From Seongchinamella sediminis (GTDB taxonomy: Bacteria > Pseudomonadota > Gammaproteobacteria > Pseudomonadales > Halieaceae): DNA of 64,000 nt. Made by a program: the position numbers and the translations under genes. Below the pieces are notes generated by a model that saw only the letters and a list, made by a program, of their open reading frames with translations, ran no database searches and was not told the origin of the DNA. The stretch covers positions 62,001 through 126,000 of the forward strand of contig NZ_QRAN01000008.1 of NCBI RefSeq assembly GCF_003457605.1, read 5' to 3'. Below are positions 19,374 through 29,012 of this stretch, piece after piece (position 1 is the stretch's first letter; each line of letters opens with the position of its first letter).

Positions 19374-20822
19374 TCAAATCCGCCAGAACATCGGCGTGAA
19401 CAGCACCAGCAGGGTAAAGATCTCCAGCCGCCCGAGGAGCATGGTGAAGCAGAGAATGCCTTTGGCCACATCGCTGATGCCGGCGAAGTTGGCGGCGACC
19501 TCCCCCAGCCCGGGACCCAGGTTGTTGATGCAGGCGGCCACGGCGGAAAATGCGGTGGTGAAATCCAGGCCGGTGGCCATCAGCAACAGCATGATGATGA
19601 TAAAAGACGTGGTGTAAACCGCGAAGAAGCTCCACACGGCGCTGACCACCGAGGCCTCTACCCGCCGGCGCCCGACCTTGAGCGGAATAATCGCCTGGGG
19701 GTGCACCAGCTGCTTCAGCTCGCGCACCCCCTGCTTGTAGATCAGCATCAGGCGCATGGCCTTCATGCCGCCGCCGGTGGAGCCCACGCAGCCGCCCATA
19801 AAGGAGAACATCAGCAGCATCACCGGCAGGAAGGACGGCCACTGGGCGAAATCCTGGGTGGCGAAGCCGGTGGTGGTGGTGATGGAAACCGCCTGGAAAA
19901 TCCCGTGCACCAGGCCGTCGTCTGGCGTCAGGGTCTCGCTGATGATCAGGTAAGTACAGGTGATGGTAATGCAAATCAGCAGGACACTGGAGAAAAAGCG
20001 GGTTTCGGAATCCTTGCGGTAGGGGACGATACTGCCCCGGCGCCAGAAGATGAAGTGGAGGCCGAAATTGATGGCCGAGATGAACATGAACAGGCTGCAG
20101 ATCAGCAGGATCACGTTGCTGTCGAAGTAGCCCATACTGGCATCATGGGTAGAGAAACCGCCGATGGCTACCGTCGACAGGGCGTGGGCGATGGCATCGA
20201 AGGCGGTCATGCCCGCCAGCCAGTAGGCCAGGGCGCAAACAACAGTCAGGGTCACATAGACCATGGCCAGCGCCTTGGCGGTCTCGGTGATGCGCGGGGT
20301 CAGCTTGCTGTCCTTGGAGGGTCCGGGCGTTTCCGCCTTGTACAGCTGCATGCCGCCGATGCCGAGCATCGGCAGTACCGCGACCGCCACCACGATGATG
20401 CCGATGCCGCCCAGCCACTGCAGCAGCTGCCGGTAAATCAGGATCGACGCCGGCAGTGAATCCAGGCCGACGATGACCGTGGCGCCGGTGGTGGTTAATC
20501 CGGAGATGGACTCGAACACCGCTTCCGTCGCACTCAGGTTGAGGCTTTCGGTGAGGGCGAAGGGCAGCGCCCCGAACAGCCCCAGTACCGTCCAGAACAG
20601 GGAGGTGATCAGGAAACCATCGCGGATACGCAGGTCGTGCCTGGCGTTCATTACCGGCACCCAGATTGCCAGGCCGGAGAAAAAAGTAATGCCCAGGGCA
20701 TAGAGAAAGCCGTTGGCGGTATCGTCGTCGGTGACCAGTGCGGTCAGCAGGGGGACCAGCATGGTGCTGGAGAACAGCATCAACAGTATGCCCAGAATGC
20801 GCAGTGATACCGAGATATGCAT
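19374..20822 (-). CDS. trkH: TrkH, Trk potassium uptake channel subunit
   Basis: The K+-conducting membrane subunit of the Trk system, gated by TrkA. The 482 residues have about ten helices in four pore repeats. Selectivity-filter-like segments are visible as ISGLTTTGATVI, ALSTVAIGGFSTHD, VSITTTTGFATQDF and AACINNLGPGLG. The start ATG lies 12 bp after the trkA stop, so the two are cotranscribed; trkH closes the operon def-fmt-rsmB-trkA-trkH. For a salt-adapted cell with an ectoine operon, K+ uptake is the fast first response to osmotic upshift. Confidence 0.96.
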   Translation of the reverse strand: MHISVSLRILGILLMLFSSTMLVPLLTALVTDDDTANGFLYALGITFFSGLAIWVPVMNARHDLRIRDGFLITSLFWTVLGLFGALPFALTESLNLSATEAVFESISGLTTTGATVIVGLDSLPASILIYRQLLQWLGGIGIIVVAVAVLPMLGIGGMQLYKAETPGPSKDSKLTPRITETAKALAMVYVTLTVVCALAYWLAGMTAFDAIAHALSTVAIGGFSTHDASMGYFDSNVILLICSLFMFISAINFGLHFIFWRRGSIVPYRKDSETRFFSSVLLICITITCTYLIISETLTPDDGLVHGIFQAVSITTTTGFATQDFAQWPSFLPVMLLMFSFMGGCVGSTGGGMKAMRLMLIYKQGVRELKQLVHPQAIIPLKVGRRRVEASVVSAVWSFFAVYTTSFIIIMLLLMATGLDFTTAFSAVAACINNLGPGLGEVAANFAGISDVAKGILCFTMLLGRLEIFTLLVLFTPMFWRI

Positions 20823-20834
20823 GAACCGGCGGCC

Positions 20835-22208
20835 CTAGAAGAAGCCGAAGCCGACGGCGAACAATTTTTCCACCGCGCTGATTTTGCGCCGGTCCACCAG
20901 GAACAGGATAACGTGGTCGTCAGTCTCGACCACGATATGCTTGTGGGCGATCAACACCTCGTCGCCGCGTACCACGGCGCCGATGGTCACGCCTTCGGGG
21001 AGCTGGATTTCATCCAGCCGGCGGCCGACTACTTTCGAGGAGTAGGCGTCACCGTGGGCGGTGACTTCAATGGCCTCCGCCGCGCCCCGGCGCAGGGAGT
21101 GGACGTTGCTGATGTCGCCCTTGCGCACGTGGGTCAGCAGGCTGCCGATGGTGATCTGCTGGGGGGAAATAGCGATATCGATTTCGTCGCCGACCAGCTC
21201 TGCGTAGGCCGGGTTGGTAATCAGGGTAATCACCTTCTTGGCGCCCATGCGCTTGGCGAGCATGGACATCATGATGTTGGACTCGTCGTTGTTGGTGAGC
21301 GCGCAGAACACATCGCAGGCCTCGATGTTTTCCTGGGCCAGCAGTTGCGGCTCCGAGGCGCTGCCGTTGAGTACGATGGTGTGCTTTAGGCGCTCCGACA
21401 GCACCCGGCAGCGTTCGTAGGAGCGTTCGATTACCTTGACCTGGTACTTGTTCTCGATCGACAGCGCGAGGGTAGCGCCGATGTTGCCGCCGCCGGCAAT
21501 CATCACCCGCTTGTAGGGTTTGTCCACCTTGCGCAACTCGGACATCACCGCGCGGATATTCTCCCGGGCGGCGATGAAGAACACCTCGTCGTCCGCTTCC
21601 ACCACCGTGTCGCCCTGGGGCAGTATGGCCCGGTCGTGGCGGAAGATGGCCGCGACCCGGGTGTCGACCTTGGGCATGTGGGTGCGGATTTGCTGCAGCT
21701 CCTGGCCGACGATGGGCCCGCCATGGTAGGCGCGGACAGCCACCAGCTGGACGCGGCCGTCGGCGAAGTCCAGTACCTGCAACGCGCCCGGGTTGGCGAT
21801 CAACTGGCGAATATTGTTGGTCACCAGCTGCTCGGGGCCGATGATCACGTCCACCGGTATGTGGTCGCGATTGAACAGCTGGTCCTGGTGGGCCAGGTAG
21901 TTGGGGGAGCGCACCCGGGAGATTTTGGTCGGGGTGTTGAACAGGGTATGGGCGACCTGGCAGGCCATCATGTTGATCTCGTCGGAATTGGTAACCGCGA
22001 TCAGCATGTCGGCGTCTTCGGCGCCCGCCTTGTAGAGGCTGTTGGGATGGGAAGCGCCGCCAGTGACGATGCCGATATCCAGCCTGTCCTGCAGGGCCCG
22101 CAGCTTGCCGGCGTGGGTATCCACAACGGTAATGTCGTTCTGCTCGTTGGCCAGGTGCTCAGCGAGCGTACCGCCGACCTGGCCGGCGCCGAGGATGATG
22201 ATTTTCAT
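20835..22208 (-). CDS. trkA: TrkA, NAD-binding regulatory subunit of Trk K+ uptake
   Basis: A peripheral cytosolic protein that gates TrkH in response to nucleotides. The 457 residues are two tandem RCK units, each a Rossmann-type NAD domain plus a RCK_C domain. The glycine motifs are at 7-12 (GAGQVG) and about 238 ([14 protein letters not shown]). Acidic strand ends and the segments [16 protein letters not shown] and [16 protein letters not shown] occur in both halves, showing the internal duplication. The ATG is at 22206-22208. It lies 100 bp after rsmB; the spacer carries a 14-bp palindrome (22282-22295), so trkAH may also have its own promoter. Confidence 0.96.
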   Translation of the reverse strand: MKIIILGAGQVGGTLAEHLANEQNDITVVDTHAGKLRALQDRLDIGIVTGGASHPNSLYKAGAEDADMLIAVTNSDEINMMACQVAHTLFNTPTKISRVRSPNYLAHQDQLFNRDHIPVDVIIGPEQLVTNNIRQLIANPGALQVLDFADGRVQLVAVRAYHGGPIVGQELQQIRTHMPKVDTRVAAIFRHDRAILPQGDTVVEADDEVFFIAARENIRAVMSELRKVDKPYKRVMIAGGGNIGATLALSIENKYQVKVIERSYERCRVLSERLKHTIVLNGSASEPQLLAQENIEACDVFCALTNNDESNIMMSMLAKRMGAKKVITLITNPAYAELVGDEIDIAISPQQITIGSLLTHVRKGDISNVHSLRRGAAEAIEVTAHGDAYSSKVVGRRLDEIQLPEGVTIGAVVRGDEVLIAHKHIVVETDDHVILFLVDRRKISAVEKLFAVGFGFF

Positions 22209-22281
22209 GGCATGCGGGTTCGGCTAAATATGCGGAAACAATAAAGAAATAGCCTCGACATTGTAAGGGCAAGCGCTGGGG

Positions 22282-22295
22282 AATTGTGCACAATT
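22282..22295. promoter_or_regulatory. 14-bp perfect palindrome upstream of trkA
   Basis: AATTGTGCACAATT is a perfect palindrome in the rsmB-trkA spacer, 74 bp upstream of the trkA ATG. It is AT-rich within GC-rich surroundings. It looks like a dimeric regulator site; I do not recognise the regulator. Confidence 0.35.
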
Positions 22296-22308
22296 GGCGG
22301 CCCGGGTC

Positions 22309-23601
22309 TCAGGCTTTTGTCAGCAGGCTGTAAAACAGGCCGTCCGCACCCGTCGGGTCGGGTAATAACTGGCAGCCAGCGGCGGTGCGCACCCCCGGCG
22401 ACTGCGGCAGCGGCGCCAGGCTGGCATCGGCTGTCGCCGCCAGGAACTGCTGCACAACGGCGGTATTTTCGCCATCCAGTAGTGAGCAGGTGGCGTACAG
22501 CAGGCGACCGCCGGGTTTGAGCAGCGGCCACAGCCCCGCCAGGATGGCCAGCTGCTGGCCGGCGAAGGCTGCGATATCTTCCTCCCGGCGCAGCAGCTTT
22601 ACATCCGGGTGGCGGCGTATGACTCCGCTGGCGCTGCAGGGCGCATCCACCAGGATCCGGTCGAAGCTCGCCGCGGCCAGTTCCGCCGGTGGTCGGGCGG
22701 CGTCGCCGACCAGCACCGCGGCCTGTAGCTGCAGGCGCTGGAGGTTGTCCTCGACCCGGACCAGGCGCTCCGGGTCGACATCCATGGCCACCAGTTCGCC
22801 CAGCCCCGGCTGGCGCTCGAGAATGTGGCAGCTCTTGCCCCCCGGCGCGGCGCAGGCATCCAGGACCCGGTCACCGGCCTCTGCCGCCAGCAGCAGCGCG
22901 GCCAGTTGTGCCGCTTCGTCCTGCACGCTGACCAGGCCGTCCCCGAAGCCCGGCAGCTCGGCCACGTCCAGCGCTGCATCCAGGTAGATGGCGTCGGCGG
23001 AGATTGTGCCCGCCCTGGCCCCAATGCCCGCGCCGTCGAGCGCCTGCAGGTAGTGCTCGCGGCTACCCCGGGCGCTGTTTACCCGCAGGGTCATGGGCGG
23101 CTGGCTGTTGTTGGCCGCGATGATGGTCGACGCCTGCTCCGGCCACTGCCGGTGAATGGCCTCGTACAGCCAGCGCGGGTGCGCGGCCGCGGCAGCGCTG
23201 TCCAGCGTTGCCAGCAGCGACTCGCGCTCGCGCAGGAAGCGCCGCAGCACGGCATTGGCCAGGCCTTTTGCCCAGGGCTTTTTCAGCGCTCGGGTGGCGG
23301 CCACCGTGGCCGACACCGCCGCGTGATCGGGAATCCGGGTGTCCTCCAGCTGGTACAGGCCGCACAGTAACAGCCCGAGCACATCGCGGTCCTTGTCGCG
23401 CAGGGGTTTGGCCAGCAGTTGCTCGAGCAGGGACTGCAGGCGAGGCGCCTGCCGCAGGGTGCCGTAGCAAAGCTGTTGCAGCAGTCCCCGGTCCCGGGCA
23501 CTGACCTGGTCCAGCGCAGCAGGCAGCAGCTGGTTGAGGGATTTTCCCGCCAGTACGCCAGCCAGCACGCCAGCCGCCGTGGCGCGGGTATCGCGGGCCA
23601 T
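22309..23601 (-). CDS. rsmB: RsmB, 16S rRNA m5C967 methyltransferase
   Basis: An S-adenosylmethionine-dependent enzyme that methylates C967 of 16S rRNA. The 430 residues have an N-terminal NusB-like RNA-binding domain (about 1-140) and a C-terminal methyltransferase domain with DACAAPGGKSCHILE (SAM site), DAPCSASGVIRRHPD (motif IV, first catalytic cysteine) and LLYATCSLLDGEN (motif VI cysteine). The ATG at 23599-23601 shares its A with the fmt stop TGA, a one-base overlap. The open frame upstream of this ATG lies within fmt and is not real. It is third in def-fmt-rsmB-trkA-trkH. Confidence 0.95.
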   Translation of the reverse strand: MARDTRATAAGVLAGVLAGKSLNQLLPAALDQVSARDRGLLQQLCYGTLRQAPRLQSLLEQLLAKPLRDKDRDVLGLLLCGLYQLEDTRIPDHAAVSATVAATRALKKPWAKGLANAVLRRFLRERESLLATLDSAAAAAHPRWLYEAIHRQWPEQASTIIAANNSQPPMTLRVNSARGSREHYLQALDGAGIGARAGTISADAIYLDAALDVAELPGFGDGLVSVQDEAAQLAALLLAAEAGDRVLDACAAPGGKSCHILERQPGLGELVAMDVDPERLVRVEDNLQRLQLQAAVLVGDAARPPAELAAASFDRILVDAPCSASGVIRRHPDVKLLRREEDIAAFAGQQLAILAGLWPLLKPGGRLLYATCSLLDGENTAVVQQFLAATADASLAPLPQSPGVRTAAGCQLLPDPTGADGLFYSLLTKA

Positions 23602-24566
23602 CAGCTGGCCACGTCGCTGGGGGAGAAACAGGCCCCGGCGGCGAACAGCTCGGCGCTGCCGTTCACTACCTCGGCGGCGCTGAGTGCTTTGCCGCCGGGG
23701 AGCTGCAGACGTTCTATGGCGAGCTGGCCGCTGCCGCAATTGACCAGGATGCCATCGCGATCGGCGCGCAGGATAGTGCCCGCGGTTTCCGGCAGCGGCG
23801 CGCTGCCGGCGGGACGGGCCTGCCAGATCTTGATGCGCTGGCCCTGCAGGTGGGTAAAGCAGATGGGAAAGGGATTGAAGGCGCGGATGCAGCGATCGAG
23901 TTCGATAGCCGGCCGCTGCCAGTCGAGTTCCGCCTCTGCCTTGCTGATCTTGCTGGCGTAGCTGGCCTGGCTATCGTCCTGGGTCGTGGCGCCGGCCTGG
24001 TAGCCGGGCAGGTCGGAGAGCACCTCGACCAGTAAGGGGGCTCCGATCCGGGCCAGCTCGTCATGCAGGCTGGCGGCGGTGGTATGGGCGCCGATCGCAC
24101 AGCGCGCGGTGGCCAGCATGGCGCCGGTATCCAGGCCCGCATCCATTTGCATGATGGTGCTGCCGGTTTCCCGGTCGCCCGCCTCTATGGCCCGCTGGAT
24201 CGGCGCGGCGCCGCGCCAGCGCGGCAGCAGTGAGGCGTGCACATTGAGGCAGCCCAGCCGTGGCGCGGCCAGTACTTCCGGCGGCAGGATCAGGCCGTAG
24301 GCCACCACCACCATGGCGTCGGCGCCCAGCGCCGCGAGCCTGGCCTGTTCATCGCGGTCGCGCAGGCTGGCGGGCTGGTACACCGGCACTCCGGCGGCCT
24401 CGGCTGTCTGCTTGACCGGGCTGGCCTGCAGTTTCTTGCCCCTCCCGGCGGGCCGATCGGGCTGGGTATATACAGCTATAAGTTGGTGCTCACTATCGAT
24501 GAGCGCCCTCATATGTATGGCGGCAAACGCCGGCGTACCGGCGAATATGAGTTTCAGCGCGGCCAC
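23601..24566 (-). CDS. fmt: Fmt, methionyl-tRNA formyltransferase
   Basis: Formylates initiator Met-tRNA using 10-formyl-tetrahydrofolate. The 321 residues contain LIFAGTPAFAAIHM at the N-terminus, VVAYGLILPPEVLAAPRLGCLNVHASLLPRWRGAAPIQRA with the catalytic Asn/His region and the SLLPRWRG signature (about 95-135), and a C-terminal OB-fold domain. The start is GTG at 24564-24566, three bases after the def stop. The pairing with def is nearly universal, since deformylase later removes the formyl group. Confidence 0.97.
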   Translation of the reverse strand: MAALKLIFAGTPAFAAIHMRALIDSEHQLIAVYTQPDRPAGRGKKLQASPVKQTAEAAGVPVYQPASLRDRDEQARLAALGADAMVVVAYGLILPPEVLAAPRLGCLNVHASLLPRWRGAAPIQRAIEAGDRETGSTIMQMDAGLDTGAMLATARCAIGAHTTAASLHDELARIGAPLLVEVLSDLPGYQAGATTQDDSQASYASKISKAEAELDWQRPAIELDRCIRAFNPFPICFTHLQGQRIKIWQARPAGSAPLPETAGTILRADRDGILVNCGSGQLAIERLQLPGGKALSAAEVVNGSAELFAAGACFSPSDVAS

Positions 24567-24569
24567 CGG

Positions 24570-25076
24570 TCAGGCTCTGCGGCGCTGGTCTTTCTCCAGC
24601 TTCTTGCGGATGCGGTTGCGCTTCAGCGGTGACAGGTAGTCCACGAACAGCTTGCCGTCGAGGTGATCGATCTCGTGTTGCAGGCAAATAGCCAGCAGGC
24701 CGTCGAGCTCGTCGGAAAAGATCTTGCCCTCGCGGTCCAGGGCGGTGACGGCGATGCGCCGGGGGCGATTGACGGTCTCGTAGTAGCCCGGTACTGACAG
24801 GCAGCCCTCGTCGTACTCGCCCAGTTCCTCGTCCAGGATGGTCACTTCGGGATTGATGAATACCAGGGGCTGGTTCTGTTCCTCGGACAAATCCATCACC
24901 AGGATGCGCTCGTGCACGTTCACCTGGGTAGCGGCCAGGCCGATACCCGGGGCGGCGTACATGGTCTCAAACATGTCGGCAATCAGTTCCCGGTGCCTGT
25001 CAGTCACCTCGCTCACGGGTGTGGCCACCGTGCGCAGGCGGGGATCGGGAAATTCCAGTATGTCCAGTACAGCCAT
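24570..25076 (-). CDS. def: Def, peptide deformylase
   Basis: A metalloenzyme that removes the formyl group from nascent proteins. The 168 residues carry all three family motifs: GIGLAATQV (about 45-53), [11 protein letters not shown] with the metal-binding cysteine (about 89-99) and [12 protein letters not shown] with the two metal-binding histidines and catalytic Glu (about 132-143). The start is ATG at 25074-25076. It is the first gene of the operon def-fmt-rsmB-trkA-trkH and is divergent from the LysM gene, with a shared 183-bp upstream region. Confidence 0.98.
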   Translation of the reverse strand: MAVLDILEFPDPRLRTVATPVSEVTDRHRELIADMFETMYAAPGIGLAATQVNVHERILVMDLSEEQNQPLVFINPEVTILDEELGEYDEGCLSVPGYYETVNRPRRIAVTALDREGKIFSDELDGLLAICLQHEIDHLDGKLFVDYLSPLKRNRIRKKLEKDQRRRA

Positions 25077-25181
25077 GGGGAAAGTGCTCTTTTTGCGGAT
25101 TTATACAGCCCGCCATGAGGTGCGGGAAAAGTAACATTTGGGCTTGCCAGCGGCATAACGCGGCAGCACACTGTAAACTAT

Positions 25182-25187
25182 TATACT
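25182..25187 (+). promoter_or_regulatory. Possible -10 box for the lysM-dprA transcript
   Basis: TATACT lies 72 bp ahead of the LysM gene ATG in the spacer shared with def. No convincing -35 box stands at the right distance, so this is a weak call. Confidence 0.28.
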
Positions 25188-25259
25188 GCCTGGGGATCAG
25201 GGGTGCCCATAGTTGGCGCGCCTGGGCAGGGGATAACAGGGCCACGCAGGGACGAAAAA

Positions 25260-26291
25260 ATGAAAACAAGGTCACTCTCGATCTGGCTGCTGCTCGTTTC
25301 GCTGATGTTCAGCGGATTGCTGCACGCGGCGGTGGAGTTGAACGACGATGTGCCGGAAACCTATATTGTCAAGAAAGGGGACACGCTCTGGGGCATATCC
25401 GGTATGTACCTGCGCGAACCCTGGCTGTGGCCGGAACTGTGGGACGTCAACCCGCAGATAGACAACCCCCACCTGATTTACCCCGGGGATGAGCTTTACC
25501 TGGTCTGGGTCGACGGGCAACCGCGCCTGCGCCTGCGCCGCGGCCGCGATGTGAAGCTGACGCCCAATATGCGGGTCCAGCCGCTGGACCTGGCCATACC
25601 CACCATCCCCCTGGATGAAATCGGCGCCTTCCTGTTGCGTCACCGCATTCTCGATGCCGAGGAGCTCAACAGCTCAGCCTATATCGTCGCCGCCGATCAG
25701 GGCGCGTTGATCAGCGCCCCCGGCGACCTGATTTTCGGCCGCGGTCCCTTCCCGGACGGTGAGCGCGCTTTCGGCATTTATCGTCCCGGTGAGACCTACC
25801 GGGACCCGCTGACCGAGGAACTGCTGGGTTACCAGGCCCAGGATATCGGCAACGCCAAGCTGCTGTCCTCCAGCCGCGACGAGGTCACCGAACTGGAAAT
25901 AAACCGGGTCACTGAAGAAGTGCGCATCGCCGACCGCCTGCTGCCCCAGGAAGAGCGGGTCCTGGACGCCACCTTCCAGCCCCGGGCGCCAGAGGCGCAA
26001 ATCGAGGACGGTTACATGATTGCCGTTGACGGTGGCGTCACCCAGATCGGCACCACCGACATCGTGGTATTGAACAAGGGCCTGCGCGATGGCCTGGAAG
26101 TGGGCCATGTCCTGGCCATTTACCAGACCGGTGAACTGGTGTTCGACAAGGTCGCGGAAGAGAACGTGCGCCTCCCGGACGTCCGTGCCGGACTGGCCAT
26201 GGTGTTTGAGGTTTTTGACAAGGCCAGTTACGCCCTGGTGCTCAAGTCCAACCGCCCGCTGAAGGTGCTGGACAAGGTTAAAAACCCCTGA
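25260..26291 (+). CDS. LysM-domain peptidoglycan-binding protein
   Basis: A 343-residue exported protein. The signal peptide is at about 1-23 (SIWLLLVSLMFSGLLHA). A single LysM domain (about 34-84) has YIVKKGDTLWGISGMYLREPWLWPELWDVNPQI and ends in LIYPGDELYLV. The rest is a conserved ~250-residue domain without a name I can give. The ATG at 25260 is preceded by AGGGA. LysM genes of this type sit between def and dprA in Pseudomonas as well, and this one starts the lysM-dprA-tsaC-hemF-aroE string. Role: probably binds peptidoglycan in the periplasm; the function is not established. Confidence 0.9.
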   Translation: MKTRSLSIWLLLVSLMFSGLLHAAVELNDDVPETYIVKKGDTLWGISGMYLREPWLWPELWDVNPQIDNPHLIYPGDELYLVWVDGQPRLRLRRGRDVKLTPNMRVQPLDLAIPTIPLDEIGAFLLRHRILDAEELNSSAYIVAADQGALISAPGDLIFGRGPFPDGERAFGIYRPGETYRDPLTEELLGYQAQDIGNAKLLSSSRDEVTELEINRVTEEVRIADRLLPQEERVLDATFQPRAPEAQIEDGYMIAVDGGVTQIGTTDIVVLNKGLRDGLEVGHVLAIYQTGELVFDKVAEENVRLPDVRAGLAMVFEVFDKASYALVLKSNRPLKVLDKVKNP

Positions 26292-26377
26292 GGCATTGAT
26301 TCAAGGGCGGCGCAGGGACGCGTCGCCCGGGGCTCCGGCCCCGCTACCACCAGCTGACATAACGTCAAGGATGATGT

Positions 26378-27295
26378 ATGACTGTTGCCGACCGAGATCT
26401 GCGGGCCGCCCTCAAGGCGGCCGGCGCAGACGTCATATCGATTGCGGATTCCCGCTACCCGCCCCTTCTGAAGACGATTGCCGATCCGCCGCCACTGCTT
26501 TACGTGCGCGGTGACCCGGGCCTGCTGGCGAAACCGCAGCTGGCCATGGTGGGCGCCCGCCGGGCCACGGCCGCCGGCCTCAAGGCGGCGCAAACCCTGG
26601 CTGCGGCGGCGGTCCGGGCGGGCCTCGGGGTGACCAGTGGCCTGGCCCTGGGCATCGACGCGGCGGCACACCGCGGCGCGCTTGCGGCACAAGGCGCTAC
26701 GGTGGCCGTGCTGGGAACAGGTATCGATAGCATCTACCCGGCCAGGCACCAGCAGCTGGGCGAGCAGATCGCCGCCGCGGGCTGCCTGGTGTCTGAGTTT
26801 CCGCCGGGCACCCTGCCCCTGCCCCACAACTTTCCCCGTCGCAATCGCATCATCAGCGGTCTTGCCCTGGGTGTGCTGGTGGTCGAGGCAGCGCTGCCCA
26901 GCGGTTCGCTGATCACCGCCAGCACGGCCACGGCCCAGGGGCGGGAAGTCTTTGCCCTGCCCTGGTCCATCGCCCACACCGGCGGTGCCGGCTGCCTGCG
27001 TCTGCTGCGCGACGGCGCCAAGATGGTGCTGTGCATGGACGACGTGCTGGAAGAGCTTGACTCCCTGTACCAGTTGCAGATGGATCTGCAACCGCGAGCT
27101 GCGGGCGACGCGAGAGAGGATGATGAAGCCGACCAGTCTGAATTGCTGGCCCTGCTGGGCTGCGAATCGGTTACCGTAGACGAACTGGTGGCTGCCAGCG
27201 GCCTTTCTGCGGCGGAGGTCATGAGCGGCCTGTCCGCTCTGGAACTGGCCGGTAAGGTAAGCCGTTGCCCCGGGGGCTACATGCGCAGTGGCTGA
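26378..27295 (+). CDS. dprA: DprA, DNA-processing protein (short form lacking the usual N-terminal domain)
   Basis: DprA loads RecA onto incoming single-stranded DNA during transformation. The 305-residue protein has the Rossmann-fold core: YPPLLKTIADPPPLLYVRGD, VGARRATAAGL, TSGLALGIDAAAHRGAL, LGTGIDSIYPARH and PLPHNFPRRNRIISGLALGVLVVEA. A C-terminal winged-helix domain follows (about 245-305). Usual family members have ~360-380 residues with an N-terminal SAM-like helical domain; here only ~20 residues precede the core, and the 86-bp spacer upstream is too short to hold the missing domain. The ATG at 26378 has AAGG seven bases upstream. Confidence 0.9.
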   Translation: MTVADRDLRAALKAAGADVISIADSRYPPLLKTIADPPPLLYVRGDPGLLAKPQLAMVGARRATAAGLKAAQTLAAAAVRAGLGVTSGLALGIDAAAHRGALAAQGATVAVLGTGIDSIYPARHQQLGEQIAAAGCLVSEFPPGTLPLPHNFPRRNRIISGLALGVLVVEAALPSGSLITASTATAQGREVFALPWSIAHTGGAGCLRLLRDGAKMVLCMDDVLEELDSLYQLQMDLQPRAAGDAREDDEADQSELLALLGCESVTVDELVAASGLSAAEVMSGLSALELAGKVSRCPGGYMRSG

Positions 27296-27387
27296 CCCGC
27301 TTATCCCTTGCTAACTGTCGCGGGCTTGGTTAAATTTCGCGGTTTTCAGGGCAGCTGTCGTTACTGCCCCGGCAGCAGGAGATTCTG

Positions 27388-27453
27388 GTGAGCAACAACG
27401 ACAGCGACACTTGCTGCATGGTCGCCCCCGCATCGATAACCGGGGGTCGCTGA
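27388..27453 (+). CDS. Possible 21-codon leader ORF coupled to tsaC
   Basis: A GTG-initiated ORF of 21 codons (begins [10 protein letters not shown]) has a strong ribosome binding site (CAGGAG, seven bases before the start). It ends with TGA two bases before the tsaC GTG. This spacing suits translational coupling to tsaC. It could be a leader peptide or a chance frame; there is no similarity I can name. Confidence 0.35.
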   Translation: MSNNDSDTCCMVAPASITGGR

Positions 27454-27455
27454 CT

Positions 27456-28022
27456 GTGCCCGCGCGGCCTTCACAACTGCGCCTGGCGGCGGCCCTTGCC
27501 GCTCTCGAAAACGAGGGGGTGGTGGCCTGCCCGACAGAAGCGGTCTGGGGCCTTTCCTGCGACCCTGATTCCGAGCGGGCGGTGTCCCGGTTGCTGGCCC
27601 TGAAGGACCGTCCTGTTGCCAAGGGCCTGATTCTGGTGGCCGCCAGTGAAAGCCAGCTCGCCTTCCTGCTCGCCGATTTGCCTGCTGCACAACTGGCCAC
27701 GCTCAGGGCCAGCTGGCCCGGACCCAACACCTGGCTGGTGCCTCACCGCGGGCGGGTGCAGCCCTGGATACATGGCCGCTTTCCCAGTGTTGCGGTGCGA
27801 GTAAGTGCTCACCCCGTGGTGCGCGCCCTGTGTCAGGCCTTCGGTGGCCCGCTGGTGTCGACCTCGGCCAATCCGGCCGGCGCCCAGCCGCCGCGAGCGG
27901 GCTTCCAGGTGAGACGATACTTCGGCGCTGAACTCGACGGCATGCTGCCCGGCGAGGTCGGCGGCGCCAGCGGTCCCAGCCAGATCCGGGATCTCGCCAG
28001 CGGCGCTGTAATCAGGGCCTAG
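27456..28022 (+). CDS. tsaC: TsaC, threonylcarbamoyl-AMP synthase
   Basis: Makes threonylcarbamoyl-AMP from threonine, bicarbonate and ATP for the t6A37 modification of ANN-decoding tRNAs. The 188 residues (family about 190) show the YrdC fold: [47 protein letters not shown], and [11 protein letters not shown] followed by [14 protein letters not shown] chose GTG at 27456, which gives the usual length and has GGGGG nine bases upstream; an alternative ATG at 27411 would add 15 non-conserved residues. It lies between dprA and hemF, the order known in Pseudomonas. Confidence 0.93.
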   Translation: MPARPSQLRLAAALAALENEGVVACPTEAVWGLSCDPDSERAVSRLLALKDRPVAKGLILVAASESQLAFLLADLPAAQLATLRASWPGPNTWLVPHRGRVQPWIHGRFPSVAVRVSAHPVVRALCQAFGGPLVSTSANPAGAQPPRAGFQVRRYFGAELDGMLPGEVGGASGPSQIRDLASGAVIRA

Positions 28023-29009
<987 letters not shown>

Positions 29010-29012
29010 GCA

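Noticed and set aside
19248-20459. 403-codon plus-strand frame opposite trkH
   Set aside because: Antisense shadow rich in His, Gly and Gln; trkH is certain on the other strand.
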